Origin: Conexibacter sp. CPCC 206217
Lineage (GTDB): Bacteria; Actinomycetota; Thermoleophilia; Solirubrobacterales; Solirubrobacteraceae
Direction of reading: 5' to 3'
DNA: 64,000 nt
Assembly (NCBI RefSeq): GCF_030646165.1
Contig: NZ_JAUTDO010000012.1
Coordinates: 1-64,000, forward strand
The notes beneath the pieces are model-generated. The model was not told the origin of the DNA, made no database searches, and saw only the letters and a program-made list of their open reading frames with translations. Shown piece after piece: positions 1 to 8,470 of this stretch (position 1 is the first letter of the stretch; each line of letters begins with the position of its first letter). The position numbers and the translations under genes were made by a program.

Positions 1-1085
1 GCGCACGCGCACTGGTGGAGGCGCGCGGCGTGCTGATCCTGCTGCGCCACGGTGCTGACCTGCGCGTCGCCGCGGTCGCCGGCCGCCTCGGCGACGACCT
101 GCTCGGCGTCGAGGTCCCGATCGAGGGCTCGATCAACGGCGAGGTGATGCGCACGCGGCAGGTCGCGCGCCTCGCGCGCGTGCGCGACGAGCTGCGCTTC
201 GCGCTCGGCAAGCGGGTCGACGCGCAGACGGGCCTGTTCGCGCCGCTGGTCTTCCGCGGGCGAGCGCTGGGGGTGCTGTGCGCGTTCGATCGCGGCGGTG
301 ACGAGGGCGCCGAGTTCACCCGCGACGACGAGCGGTTGCTGGAGAGCTTCGCGGCCAGCGCCGCGACCGCCGTGGCGACCGCGCAGAGCGTCGCCGACGA
401 AGGGCTGCGGCGCTCGATCGAAGCGTCCGAGCGGGAGCGCCAGCGGTGGGCGCGCGAGCTGCACGACGAGACGCTGCAGGAGCTGGCCGGGTTGAGAGTG
501 CTGCTCGGCGGGGCGCGCCGCAGCGACGACCTCGACAGGGTCCACGCGACGCTCGAGCTGGCGCTGGAGCAGATCGACACGGAGATCACCGGCCTGCGCC
601 GGCTGATCACCGACCTGCGCCCCGCCGCGCTCGACGCGTTCGGCGTGAAGTCCGCGCTGGAAGGGCTGGCGGAGCGGATCTCCGCGACCTCGGGCCTGGA
701 GGTCGAGCTGGAGATCGACCTCGCCTACGAGGCCGGCCGCAGCGAGCAGCGTCACCCGGCCGCAGTCGAGGACGCGATCTACCGGCTCACCCAGGAGGCG
801 CTGACGAACGTCGCCAAGCACGCCGGCGCGACGCGCGTGAGCGTCCGCGTGGCGGAGCGCGACGAGCTGATCGAGGTCGTCGTCAGCGACGACGGCCGCG
901 GCTTCGACCCCGACGCCGCCAGCGACGGCTTCGGCCTGATCGGCATGCGCGAACGGGTCACGCTCGCGGGCGGGACGCTGACGGTGGAGTCGTCGCCGGG
1001 CGGCGGCACGACGATCACGGCGACGGTGCCGGCGCCGGGCGGTCCCGCCGCCGAGCCGCGCTCGCGCGCGGCGAGACCGTCATAA
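1..1085 (+). CDS. Sensor histidine kinase, GAF + HisKA_3 + HATPase (5' end outside window)
   Basis: Cytoplasmic NarL-type sensor kinase that would autophosphorylate a histidine and pass the phosphate to a LuxR-type response regulator. The frame is open to the window edge and the sequence starts inside a GAF-like sensor domain, so the N terminus is missing; a GTG at 15 is only the first possible start seen. Counting from it, the dimerisation/phosphoacceptor helix has RELHDE (His about 150), the N box LTQEALTNVAKHA is near 258 and the G1 box DDGRGFD near 292. The TAA stop overlaps the stop of the convergent oxidoreductase gene. No intact response regulator is next to it; only a relic at about 3.64-3.72 kb. 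Input signal unknown. Confidence 0.85.
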   Translation, partial: ARALVEARGVLILLRHGADLRVAAVAGRLGDDLLGVEVPIEGSINGEVMRTRQVARLARVRDELRFALGKRVDAQTGLFAPLVFRGRALGVLCAFDRGGDEGAEFTRDDERLLESFAASAATAVATAQSVADEGLRRSIEASERERQRWARELHDETLQELAGLRVLLGGARRSDDLDRVHATLELALEQIDTEITGLRRLITDLRPAALDAFGVKSALEGLAERISATSGLEVELEIDLAYEAGRSEQRHPAAVEDAIYRLTQEALTNVAKHAGATRVSVRVAERDELIEVVVSDDGRGFDPDAASDGFGLIGMRERVTLAGGTLTVESSPGGGTTITATVPAPGGPAAEPRSRAARPS

Positions 1086-2300
1086 CACCGGCAGCGTGAC
1101 CTCGCACGGGATCGAGCCGTCGCGCCACATCTCCGGTGGGTTCAGATCCGACGCGATCGCGCTCCCCGCGAGCTGCTGGGCCAGGAACGGCGCGAGGTAG
1201 CGGCCGGCGACCTTCGTCGGCGGCCACCACAGCGGAGTCGGACTGCCCGTCGGGGCGCTGCGGCCACTCCTGTCGGCCTCCAGGTAGCGCGGGGCGCCGG
1301 CGGTCAGCAGCATCCCGCGCAGCACGCCCGCGAACGGCTCGGGTGTGACCGCCGCGCCAGCGCGGGCGGCGATCGCGCTGGCGATCGCGTCCGCCTGCTG
1401 GGTTGCGAGGCCGCCCTGCTTGATCGGCTGATCGGTCGCGTCACCGGCGGCGTAGACCCCGTACGCGCCGGTCACCGCGCCGTGACGGTCGACGGGGATG
1501 AAGCCGTCGGCGTCGTGCGGCACGCCCGGCAGCGCGGGCCCGCGCAGCGTCGGCATCGTCACGACGCGGTCGGCGGGCAGCAGCTCGCCGCCGGGCGCGA
1601 TCCGCGCCTCGCCGCGCAGGATCTCCGCGACGTGGCCGCCGCCGTTGAAGGCGATCCCGAGCGCGTCGAGCTGCTCGCGCACGTGACCGCTCGCGCGGCC
1701 GCCGAACAGCTCCAGCGGCACGCGCTCGGGCGTGACGATCGAGACGGCGGTGCTGCCGCTGCCGAGCGAGCGCAGTCGCTGCACCGTCAGCGTCGCCAGC
1801 TCGTAGAGCGGCAGCGGCCAGGCGGCGCCGAGCGGCACGGCGAAGAGGATCTGCTCGACGAGGCCGGCGACGGAGTCGTCCAGCAGCGCCTGCAGCTGCC
1901 GTCGTCCGTTCGGCCCGCCGAACGTGAGCGCCCCGGCCGGCGGCGGCAGGGCGCGGGCTCCGATCGCCAGCACGAGCGCCTCGTACGGGACGATCGTCCC
2001 CTGCGAGGTCGTCACGCACTGCTCCTGCAGGTGCACCGCGGTCACGCGCTCGCGCCGGTGCAGCACCCCGAGCGTGTCGAGCGCGTCGGTCAGGTCGACC
2101 CGCGGCGGCGTCAGCCCGAACGGCTCGATCACCTCCAGCGGCGGATAGCGCAGCTCGTCGTCCGGAGCGATCAGCTCGACCTCGACGCGCATCCCCGCCA
2201 ACGCCCGCAACGCCAGCACGGTCTCCAGCGCCGCGACCCCGCCGCCCACGACGACGACGCGCGGCGGCTTCCCGTCGGGACGATGCAGGCGATCAGGCAT
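1080..2300 (-). CDS. FAD-dependent NAD(P)/quinone oxidoreductase (NDH-2/SQR-like), copy 1
   Basis: Flavoprotein of the pyridine nucleotide-disulfide oxidoreductase superfamily, about 406 residues. An FAD-binding Rossmann start VVVVGGGVAALET lies near residue 15, the C-terminal FAD motif reads VYAAGDAT, and it is followed by IKQGGLATQQAD, typical of sulfide:quinone oxidoreductases and type II NADH dehydrogenases. The ATG at 2300 was chosen because it overlaps the upstream gene's stop by 8 bases; the longer frame has an arginine-rich, non-conserved extension. It is a diverged paralogue of the next gene. A role in feeding electrons to quinone is plausible beside cytochrome bd, but the substrate cannot be read from the sequence. 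Confidence 0.8.
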   Translation of the reverse strand: MPDRLHRPDGKPPRVVVVGGGVAALETVLALRALAGMRVEVELIAPDDELRYPPLEVIEPFGLTPPRVDLTDALDTLGVLHRRERVTAVHLQEQCVTTSQGTIVPYEALVLAIGARALPPPAGALTFGGPNGRRQLQALLDDSVAGLVEQILFAVPLGAAWPLPLYELATLTVQRLRSLGSGSTAVSIVTPERVPLELFGGRASGHVREQLDALGIAFNGGGHVAEILRGEARIAPGGELLPADRVVTMPTLRGPALPGVPHDADGFIPVDRHGAVTGAYGVYAAGDATDQPIKQGGLATQQADAIASAIAARAGAAVTPEPFAGVLRGMLLTAGAPRYLEADRSGRSAPTGSPTPLWWPPTKVAGRYLAPFLAQQLAGSAIASDLNPPEMWRDGSIPCEVTLPVL

Positions 2301-3558
2301 GGGCGGCTCCAGTCGTCGTGAGAATCCGCGGCTCGCGATCCGCGAGGTATGGCGCGAGATGACGCGCGGCGATCTTGTGCGGCGGCCACCACGGGCACTG
2401 GCGCGACGCGCTCGACGTGGCATGGCCGACGGCGCCGAGCGTCGCCATCAGGTAGAGCGGCTCGCCGCCGGTCAGCAGCATCGCGCGCAGGTGCGCCTGC
2501 GGAGCGTTGGTGCGATCGCCGTTTCCCACGATCAGCTCCGCGACCGCGTCGGCCTGCTGCGTCGCGAGACCGCCCTGCTTGATCGGGAAGCTGCTCGCGT
2601 CGCCGATCGCGTAGACGCCTCCGAGGCCGGGGACGCGACCGTGGTCGTCGACACGGACGAACCCGTCGCGGTCGAGCGGCAGGCCGTCGATCGCCGGGCC
2701 GCTGAGCACCGGGAGCGCGACGACGCGATCGGCTGTCAGGCGACGGTCGCCGGGAGTCAGAAGCAGTTGTGCGCCGTCGTAGCCGTGCGCGTAGGTGCTC
2801 GTCTCGACGCGGATCCCGGCGTCGTCCAGCAGCCGCGCGACGGCCGCGCTGCCCGCGCCCTGGAAGACCCCCAGCGGCGCGTCCTCGGGCGTGACGAGCG
2901 TGATCTCGACGTCGCCGGCGCCGACCGTCGCGGCGTGGTGCGCGGTCATCAGCGCCAGCTCGTAGAGCGGCAGCGGCCAGCCGCTGCCGGGCTGCACGAC
3001 GAACGCGATCGAGCGCAGCGTGTGGTCCTCCAGCTCGCGCACGATCCAGCGCATGCCGTCGGTGTCGGTGTCGGCGAAGAACGTGACGGCGTTGGGCAGG
3101 CCCACGTCGGCGCAGGCGCCGGTCGCGAGCACGAGCGCGTCGTAGTGGAGCGTGTCGCCGGCGCTGGTCGTGACGGTGCGCATGTCGCCGTCGACCGCGA
3201 CGGCGGCCGCCTGCACGAAGCGAGCGCCGCGGTCGGCGCAGATCTCGTCGAGCGGATAGCGGCGCAGCAGCGGCCCGCCGAACGGCTCCCCGACCGACAG
3301 CGGCCGATAGACCAGCTCGGACCCGGGCGCCACGACGGTCACGTCGAGCCCGTCGCCGCCGGGCAGCGCCCGCAACGCAAGCAGCGTCTCGACCGCCGCG
3401 ATGCCGCCACCCGCGATCACGACGTGGCGGGCGGCGGAACCAGCCGCCGCGGCGCTCGCACGCAAGGCGGCAGGCCCAGCGGACCAGAGTGCGGCGTCGC
3501 CGACTCCGTGATCCGGACGACCCGCTGGGCGATCGGTGGATGGCGTGACTTGGAACAT
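2293..3558 (-). CDS. FAD-dependent NAD(P)/quinone oxidoreductase (NDH-2/SQR-like), copy 2
   Basis: About 421 residues, same family as the gene it overlaps downstream. FAD-binding motif VVIAGGGIAAVETLLALRAL is near residue 46, the second FAD motif is VYAIGDASSFPIKQGG, and there is a shared C-terminal signature WWPPHKIAARHLAPYL. It carries a roughly 40-residue N-terminal stretch before the Rossmann fold. Cysteines occur at EICADRG, GACADVG and SRQCPWW; whether they match the redox cysteines of sulfide:quinone oxidoreductases needs an alignment. It is the first gene of a translationally coupled pair. NDH-2-like NADH dehydrogenase is the main alternative. Confidence 0.8.
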   Translation of the reverse strand: MFQVTPSTDRPAGRPDHGVGDAALWSAGPAALRASAAAAGSAARHVVIAGGGIAAVETLLALRALPGGDGLDVTVVAPGSELVYRPLSVGEPFGGPLLRRYPLDEICADRGARFVQAAAVAVDGDMRTVTTSAGDTLHYDALVLATGACADVGLPNAVTFFADTDTDGMRWIVRELEDHTLRSIAFVVQPGSGWPLPLYELALMTAHHAATVGAGDVEITLVTPEDAPLGVFQGAGSAAVARLLDDAGIRVETSTYAHGYDGAQLLLTPGDRRLTADRVVALPVLSGPAIDGLPLDRDGFVRVDDHGRVPGLGGVYAIGDASSFPIKQGGLATQQADAVAELIVGNGDRTNAPQAHLRAMLLTGGEPLYLMATLGAVGHATSSASRQCPWWPPHKIAARHLAPYLADREPRILTTTGAAHA

Positions 3559-3599
3559 GCAGCGAGGCTACGTTCCCGAGCTCGCGCCGCCATCGGTGT

Positions 3600-3716
3600 G
3601 CGCTGCGTGTCGTGCGGCGGGGAACTACGGAGCCGCCATGCGCGCCGTCCGCGCCACCACCCCCACATCCTCGTACTCGACCTCAACATGCCCGGCGAAC
3701 CCCAGCCTCCAAGCAC
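3600..3716 (+). pseudogene. Response-regulator receiver-domain remnant
   Basis: A short plus-strand stretch reads like the phosphoacceptor region of a NarL-type receiver: MRAVRA, then HHPHILVLDLNMPGE, then PSLQA. The three pieces sit in frames displaced by single-base changes (around 3654 and at base 3700), so they join into one receiver-like sequence only after two compensating shifts. The aspartate of VLDLNMPG is at 3679-3681. No other receiver parts or helix-turn-helix are visible, so this is a relic rather than a gene. Confidence 0.55.
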
Positions 3717-3736
3717 CAGTGGGAAAGCCGGTCAGC

Positions 3737-5536
3737 TCACACGACCCGCCCGCCGCGCAGTTCGAGCGTGCGGTCGGCGCGGGCGACGACGGCGGGGTCG
3801 TGGGTGACGATCAGGACGCCGCGGTCGCCGGCGGCGCGGTCGATGTCGCGCATGACGGCGCGGGCGGTGGCCGGATCGAGGTGGGAGGTCGGCTCGTCGA
3901 GCACGAGGAAGCGGGCGTCGGAGAGCAGGGCGCGCGCGAGCAGGACCCGCTGACGCTCCCCGCCGGAGACGAGCGCGCCGTCCTCCCCCAACACGGTCGC
4001 GAGTCCGTCCGGCAGGGTCGCGAGCCAGTCACCGAGGCCGGCGTCGGTCAACGCCTCGACGATCTCCGCGTCGCTCGCGTCGCGACGCGCGAGCAGCACG
4101 TTCTCGCGCAGTGTCGTCGTGAAGATGCGCGCGTCCTGCGCGATCGCGAGCACCTGCGCGCGCACGTCCGCCTGCGCTGCCGCGCGCAGGTCGACGCCGC
4201 CGAGCGTCACGCTGCCGGCGTCGGGATCGTGCAGCCGCGCAAGCAGCCGCACGAGCGTCGTCTTGCCGGCGCCGCTGGCGCCCGTCAGCACGACCCGCTC
4301 GCCGGGGACGAGCCGCAGCGAGGCGTTGCGCAGGATCGCCGTCGAGGCTTGCGCGGCGCCTTCGCCGCAGCCGCCGGCGAGGGCGCAGGCGCCGCAGGGG
4401 GCGTGGGCCGGCTCGGCTCGCTCACGCTCGCCTCGCGCGGCAGCCTCGCGCCCGTAGCGCAGCGTCACGCGCTCGACCACCAGGTCGCCCGTCGGCGGAA
4501 GCGGGATCGGGTCCGCCGGATCGGCGACGGACGGCGCGGGGGTCGTGATCGCGTCGATCCGAGCGGCCGCCTCGGCGCAGGCATGCAGACGGCGCGCGGC
4601 CTCGCCAAGCGGCGCGACGCCCTCGAACGACGCGAGCGCGAGCAGCACGAGCGCCGCCAGCAGCACGCCGTCGAGCCGGCCGTCGTGAACCGCCGGGATG
4701 CCGATCGCGAGCACGCCGACGACGCCGAGAGCCGCCAGCAGGCCGCCGAGCGCGACGGCGATCGCGCTGGCCGCGGCGTCCCCGCGCGCGAGCCGCGCCA
4801 GGCGGGCGTCGGCCGCGCGCAGGCGGGCGCGACGCTCGTCCGCGCGACCGGCGACGGCGAGCTCCGCCCCGCCCTCGATCGCCTCCAACAGCTCGGCCGT
4901 CAGCTCGGCGCGCGCGGCCGCCTGGCGCCGCCCCGCTCCGGCCGCCGCACGCGCGGTCACGAACGGCGCGACCGTCGCCGCCAGCAGCAGCGCGACGAAC
5001 AGCGCGACGCCCGCGAGCGGGACGAGCGCGACGGCCGCGCCGCTCGCCGCGAGCACGACGACGAGCGCGACGGCGGGCGGAGCGAGCGCGCGCAGGTAGA
5101 GGTGCTGGAGCGTGTCGACGTCGGCGACGAAGCGGCTCAGCAGGTCACCCGCACCGAGGCCGCCGATGTCGCCGGGAACGAGCGGGGCGAGCCGAGCGAA
5201 GGTCTTGCGGCGCAGGTCGGCGAGCACGCGGAAGGCGAGGTCGTGCGAGACGACGCGCTCGTAGTAGCGCAGCAGCGCACGCGAGATCCCGAAGAAGCGC
5301 ACGGCGACGATCGCGACCATCAGCGTCAGCACCGGCGGATGCTCGGCGGCGCGGCTGATCAGGTACCCGCTCGTCGCCAGCAGCGCGATCCCGGACAGGA
5401 CGGCGCCGGCTCCGAGCGCGATCGAGGCCGCGAGGCGGCCGCGGCCGGGAGGGGCGAGGCGGACGATCGCGATCAGCGGGGCGAAGCGGCCGCGCGCTGC
5501 GCTCGCGCTGCCGCCGAGCTGCGTCAGCGCGCTCAT
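3737..5536 (-). CDS. cydC: Thiol reductant ABC exporter, CydC-type fused permease/ATPase
   Basis: Half of the CydDC heterodimeric inner-membrane exporter (cysteine/glutathione) needed for assembly of cytochrome bd. 599 residues: six-helix transmembrane domain about 20-310, then ATPase with Walker A GASGAGKTT, signature VSGGERQR and Walker B FLVLDEPTSHLD. The ATG overlaps the stop of cydD (ATGA), so the two are translationally coupled; it is the last gene of cydABDC. Oddity: between the first ATPase strands (about 362-398) there is a charged/alanine-rich insert carrying C-x2-C-x5-C (Cys about 381, 384, 390), not a usual part of the fold. Confidence 0.92.
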   Translation of the reverse strand: MSALTQLGGSASAARGRFAPLIAIVRLAPPGRGRLAASIALGAGAVLSGIALLATSGYLISRAAEHPPVLTLMVAIVAVRFFGISRALLRYYERVVSHDLAFRVLADLRRKTFARLAPLVPGDIGGLGAGDLLSRFVADVDTLQHLYLRALAPPAVALVVVLAASGAAVALVPLAGVALFVALLLAATVAPFVTARAAAGAGRRQAAARAELTAELLEAIEGGAELAVAGRADERRARLRAADARLARLARGDAAASAIAVALGGLLAALGVVGVLAIGIPAVHDGRLDGVLLAALVLLALASFEGVAPLGEAARRLHACAEAAARIDAITTPAPSVADPADPIPLPPTGDLVVERVTLRYGREAAARGERERAEPAHAPCGACALAGGCGEGAAQASTAILRNASLRLVPGERVVLTGASGAGKTTLVRLLARLHDPDAGSVTLGGVDLRAAAQADVRAQVLAIAQDARIFTTTLRENVLLARRDASDAEIVEALTDAGLGDWLATLPDGLATVLGEDGALVSGGERQRVLLARALLSDARFLVLDEPTSHLDPATARAVMRDIDRAAGDRGVLIVTHDPAVVARADRTLELRGGRVV

Positions 5537-7287
5537 GCCGCCGCTCCGGCGGTCGCGGCGTCGTCGTGCTGCGTCGACGCGCTCGTGCCGGGCGCCGGCG
5601 TGCGCGCCGCGCCCGGCTCGCGCTCGTCGTCGGCCCGCCCACCCGCGAGGGCGATGCGCACGTCGGCGCGCGCCGCCAGCTGCGGACGATGCGCGATCAG
5701 CAGGGTCGTGCGTCCGGCGGCGAGGCGGATCAGGGCGTCGTCGAGGGCCGCGGCGGTCGCGCCGTCGAGGTGGGCGGTCGGCTCGTCGAGGATCAGCAAC
5801 GGGGCGTCGCGCACGAACGCGCGCGCGACCGCGATCCGCTGGGCCTCCCCGGCCGACAGCCGCCGCCCGCGCTCGCCGACGCGCGTCGCGGCGCCGTCCG
5901 GCAGCGCGCTCACGAACCGCGCGGCGCCCGCCTGCTCCAGCGCCGCGGCGACGCGCTCGTCGGACGCGTCGGGATCGGCCAGCCGCACGTTGTCGGCGAT
6001 CGTGCCGTCGAAGATCCGCGTCCGCTGCGGCACCCACGCGAGCTGCGCGCGCCACGTGTCCATGTCGATCTCGCGCAGGTCGACGCCGCCGCAGCGGATC
6101 GCCCCGCCCGACGGCTCGACCAGCCGCAGCAGCAGCGCCGCGACCGTCGACTTGCCCGCCCCGCTCGCACCGACGAGCGCGGTCAGCCGGCCCGGGGCGA
6201 GCGTCAGGGAGAGGTCGTCGAGGACGAGTCCCGCGCGTGCCGGGTAGGCGAAGCTCACGCGGTCGAACTCGATCGCTTCACGTCCAGGATCGGCTGCAGT
6301 TCGGAGTCGAGTCGGAACGACCACGACCTCCTGCTCCCCCTCGATCACCTCGAAGATCCGCTCCGCCGCCGCGAGCCCGTCGGCGGCGGCGTGGTACTGG
6401 CGGCCGACCTCGCGCAGCGGCGCGTACAGCTCGGGCGCGAGCAGCAGGACTGCGAGGCCGGCGCCGAACGCGAGCGAGCCGTCGACCAGCTGGATCCCGA
6501 CCGTCACGGCCACCAGCGCGGTGCCGAGCATCGCGACCAGCTCCAGCACGAGCGCCGACATGAACGCGATCCGCAGCGTCGCCATCGTCTCGACGCGATA
6601 GCGCTCCCCGACGCGGCCGAGCGCCTCCTGCTGCGCGCCGTCGCGGCCGTGCGCGCGCAGCGTCTCCAGCCCGCGCACGACGTCGAGGAAGTGCGCGCCC
6701 AGCAGCGACAGCGCGGCCAGGCGCTGCCGCGTCGCCGCCTGCGCGGAGCGGCCGACCAGCACCATGAAGACGATCAGCAGCGGCACGGTGAACGCCAGCA
6801 GCAGCGCCGCGACGAGGTCGTGCAGCGCGATCCAGCCGAGCACGACCACCGGCACCGCGGACGCGAGCATCAGCTGCGGCACGTAGCCGGCGAGGTAGGC
6901 CTCCAGCGCATCGACGCCCTGCACGGCCGTCGTCGCCAGCTCGCCGCTGCGCTCGCGCGGGCGCAGCGGCCGCGTCACCAGCAACGCGCGCGCGAGCCGC
7001 TCGCGCAGATCGCTCATCACGCGCACGGCACCGCGCCGGCCGGCCCACTCGAAGGCACCGGCGACGCACGCCCGGCCCGCCATCGCCGCGACGAGCGCGA
7101 TCAGCTCCGGGGCCACGTCCGCGAGCGCGGCGTCGCGCAGGAAGACCCGCTCGATCACGGTCGCGAGCAGGACCGCCTGCGCGACCGTCAGCAGCGCGGC
7201 GACGAGCGCGAGCGCCGCGCTCGCGCCGAGGTGACGGCGCGCCGCGCCGCTGGCACGCAGCAGGCGCGGGTCGATCGGGGCGGCCAT
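5533..7287 (-). CDS. cydD: Thiol reductant ABC exporter, CydD-type fused permease/ATPase
   Basis: Partner of CydC; 584 residues with an N-terminal membrane domain (helices at about 20-310) and a C-terminal ATPase: Walker A GASGAGKST, a modified signature RLSAGEAQR in place of LSGGQ, Walker B LLILDEPTAHLD. The ATG at 7287 was chosen over a longer frame whose extension is antisense-like and glycine/arginine rich; it lies 5 bases after cydB. Position between cydB and cydC gives the classic actinobacterial order cydA-cydB-cydD-cydC. Confidence 0.92.
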   Translation of the reverse strand: MAAPIDPRLLRASGAARRHLGASAALALVAALLTVAQAVLLATVIERVFLRDAALADVAPELIALVAAMAGRACVAGAFEWAGRRGAVRVMSDLRERLARALLVTRPLRPRERSGELATTAVQGVDALEAYLAGYVPQLMLASAVPVVVLGWIALHDLVAALLLAFTVPLLIVFMVLVGRSAQAATRQRLAALSLLGAHFLDVVRGLETLRAHGRDGAQQEALGRVGERYRVETMATLRIAFMSALVLELVAMLGTALVAVTVGIQLVDGSLAFGAGLAVLLLAPELYAPLREVGRQYHAAADGLAAAERIFEVIEGEQEVVVVPTRLRTAADPGREAIEFDRVSFAYPARAGLVLDDLSLTLAPGRLTALVGASGAGKSTVAALLLRLVEPSGGAIRCGGVDLREIDMDTWRAQLAWVPQRTRIFDGTIADNVRLADPDASDERVAAALEQAGAARFVSALPDGAATRVGERGRRLSAGEAQRIAVARAFVRDAPLLILDEPTAHLDGATAAALDDALIRLAAGRTTLLIAHRPQLAARADVRIALAGGRADDEREPGAARTPAPGTSASTQHDDAATAGAAA

Positions 7288-7292
7288 CGCGC

Positions 7293-8459
7293 TCACGCCC
7301 CCGGCGTGGCGGGGCCGGCCGCACCGCCCCCGGCACCACCGGCCCCGCGTCCGCCGGCCGCGCCCCCTCCGGCGCCGCCGCTCTTGCCCCCGCCCGGCGT
7401 CCCACCGGTCACCTTCGCGACGAGGTCGATCGGGCTCTTGACCTGCTCGAAGTCGGCAACCCCGATCCGCGCGCGGAAGACCCAGTAGGTCCACGCCTGG
7501 TAGGCGACGACGAGCGGCACGAACAGAACCGCGACGACCGTCATCACCGTCAACGTGTACGAGGTCGACGAGGCCTCGCGCAGCGTCAGGTCGAAGGCGG
7601 CGCTCGTGGTCGACGGCAGCGCGTTGGGGAACAGCTGCGCGAAGAACACGCAGACGAGCAGCGCGATCGCGCCGGCTGAGAGGCCGAAGGCGAGCGCCCA
7701 GCGCTCACGACGCGCCGTCAACGGCACCGCCGCCGCCAGCCCCACCGCCGCGACAGCCAGCACCAGCGGCACCGCCGAGACCCCGCCGTCGAGCCCGAAC
7801 ACGGTCCAGCCGAGGAAGACGGTCAGCAGCACGCCCGCCACCGGCGCAGCGACGCGCGCGATCCGCGCGGCGCGCTCCAGCAGCTCGTCTTCGAGCCGCA
7901 GCGTCAGGAAGATCGCCCCGTGCGCGACGAACAGCGCGAGCGTCGTCAGGCCGCCGAGCAGCGCATACGGGTTCAGCAGCGTCAGCAGCGAGCCGGTCAT
8001 GTCGTGCTCGGCGTTGAGCGGGATCCCACGGACGATGTTGGCCCACGCGACGCCCCACAGCAGCGCCGGCACGAACGAGCCGACCGCCGCGGCCCACTCC
8101 CACGTCGCACGCCAGCGCGGCGTGTCGTGCTTGCCCCAGAACTCGAACGCGACGCCGCGCGCGATCAGGCCGGCGAGCACGAGGAAGAGCGCGAGGTAGG
8201 CGCCGGAGAAGAGCGACGCGTACCAGCCCGGGAAGGCCGCGAAGGTGGCGCCGCCGGCGACGAGCAGCCAGACCTCGTTGCCGTCCCAGACGGGCCCGAT
8301 CGTGTGGACCAGGGCGCGCTTCTCGGAGGTCGTGCGGCCGATCGCGCGCAGCAGCATGCCGACGCCGAAGTCGAAGCCCTCGAGCACGAAGTAGCCGACC
8401 CAGAGGACGCCGATCAGGACGAACCAGAGGGTCTGCAGGAAGGTTGGATCGCGATGCAT
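7293..8459 (-). CDS. cydB: Cytochrome bd quinol oxidase subunit II
   Basis: Membrane subunit of cytochrome bd (quinol:O2 oxidoreductase), 388 residues with eight or nine hydrophobic segments. The N terminus has the family's GYFVLEGFDFGVGML motif and TIGPVWDGNEVWL, both conserved in CydB. It follows cydA by 11 bases and precedes cydD by 5. The last roughly 40 residues form an unusual glycine/alanine-rich tail that replaces the short C terminus of most homologues; the base pattern there is repetitive, so it may have grown by slippage. Confidence 0.95.
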   Translation of the reverse strand: MHRDPTFLQTLWFVLIGVLWVGYFVLEGFDFGVGMLLRAIGRTTSEKRALVHTIGPVWDGNEVWLLVAGGATFAAFPGWYASLFSGAYLALFLVLAGLIARGVAFEFWGKHDTPRWRATWEWAAAVGSFVPALLWGVAWANIVRGIPLNAEHDMTGSLLTLLNPYALLGGLTTLALFVAHGAIFLTLRLEDELLERAARIARVAAPVAGVLLTVFLGWTVFGLDGGVSAVPLVLAVAAVGLAAAVPLTARRERWALAFGLSAGAIALLVCVFFAQLFPNALPSTTSAAFDLTLREASSTSYTLTVMTVVAVLFVPLVVAYQAWTYWVFRARIGVADFEQVKSPIDLVAKVTGGTPGGGKSGGAGGGAAGGRGAGGAGGGAAGPATPGA

Positions 8460-8470
8460 CGGGCAGGCTC

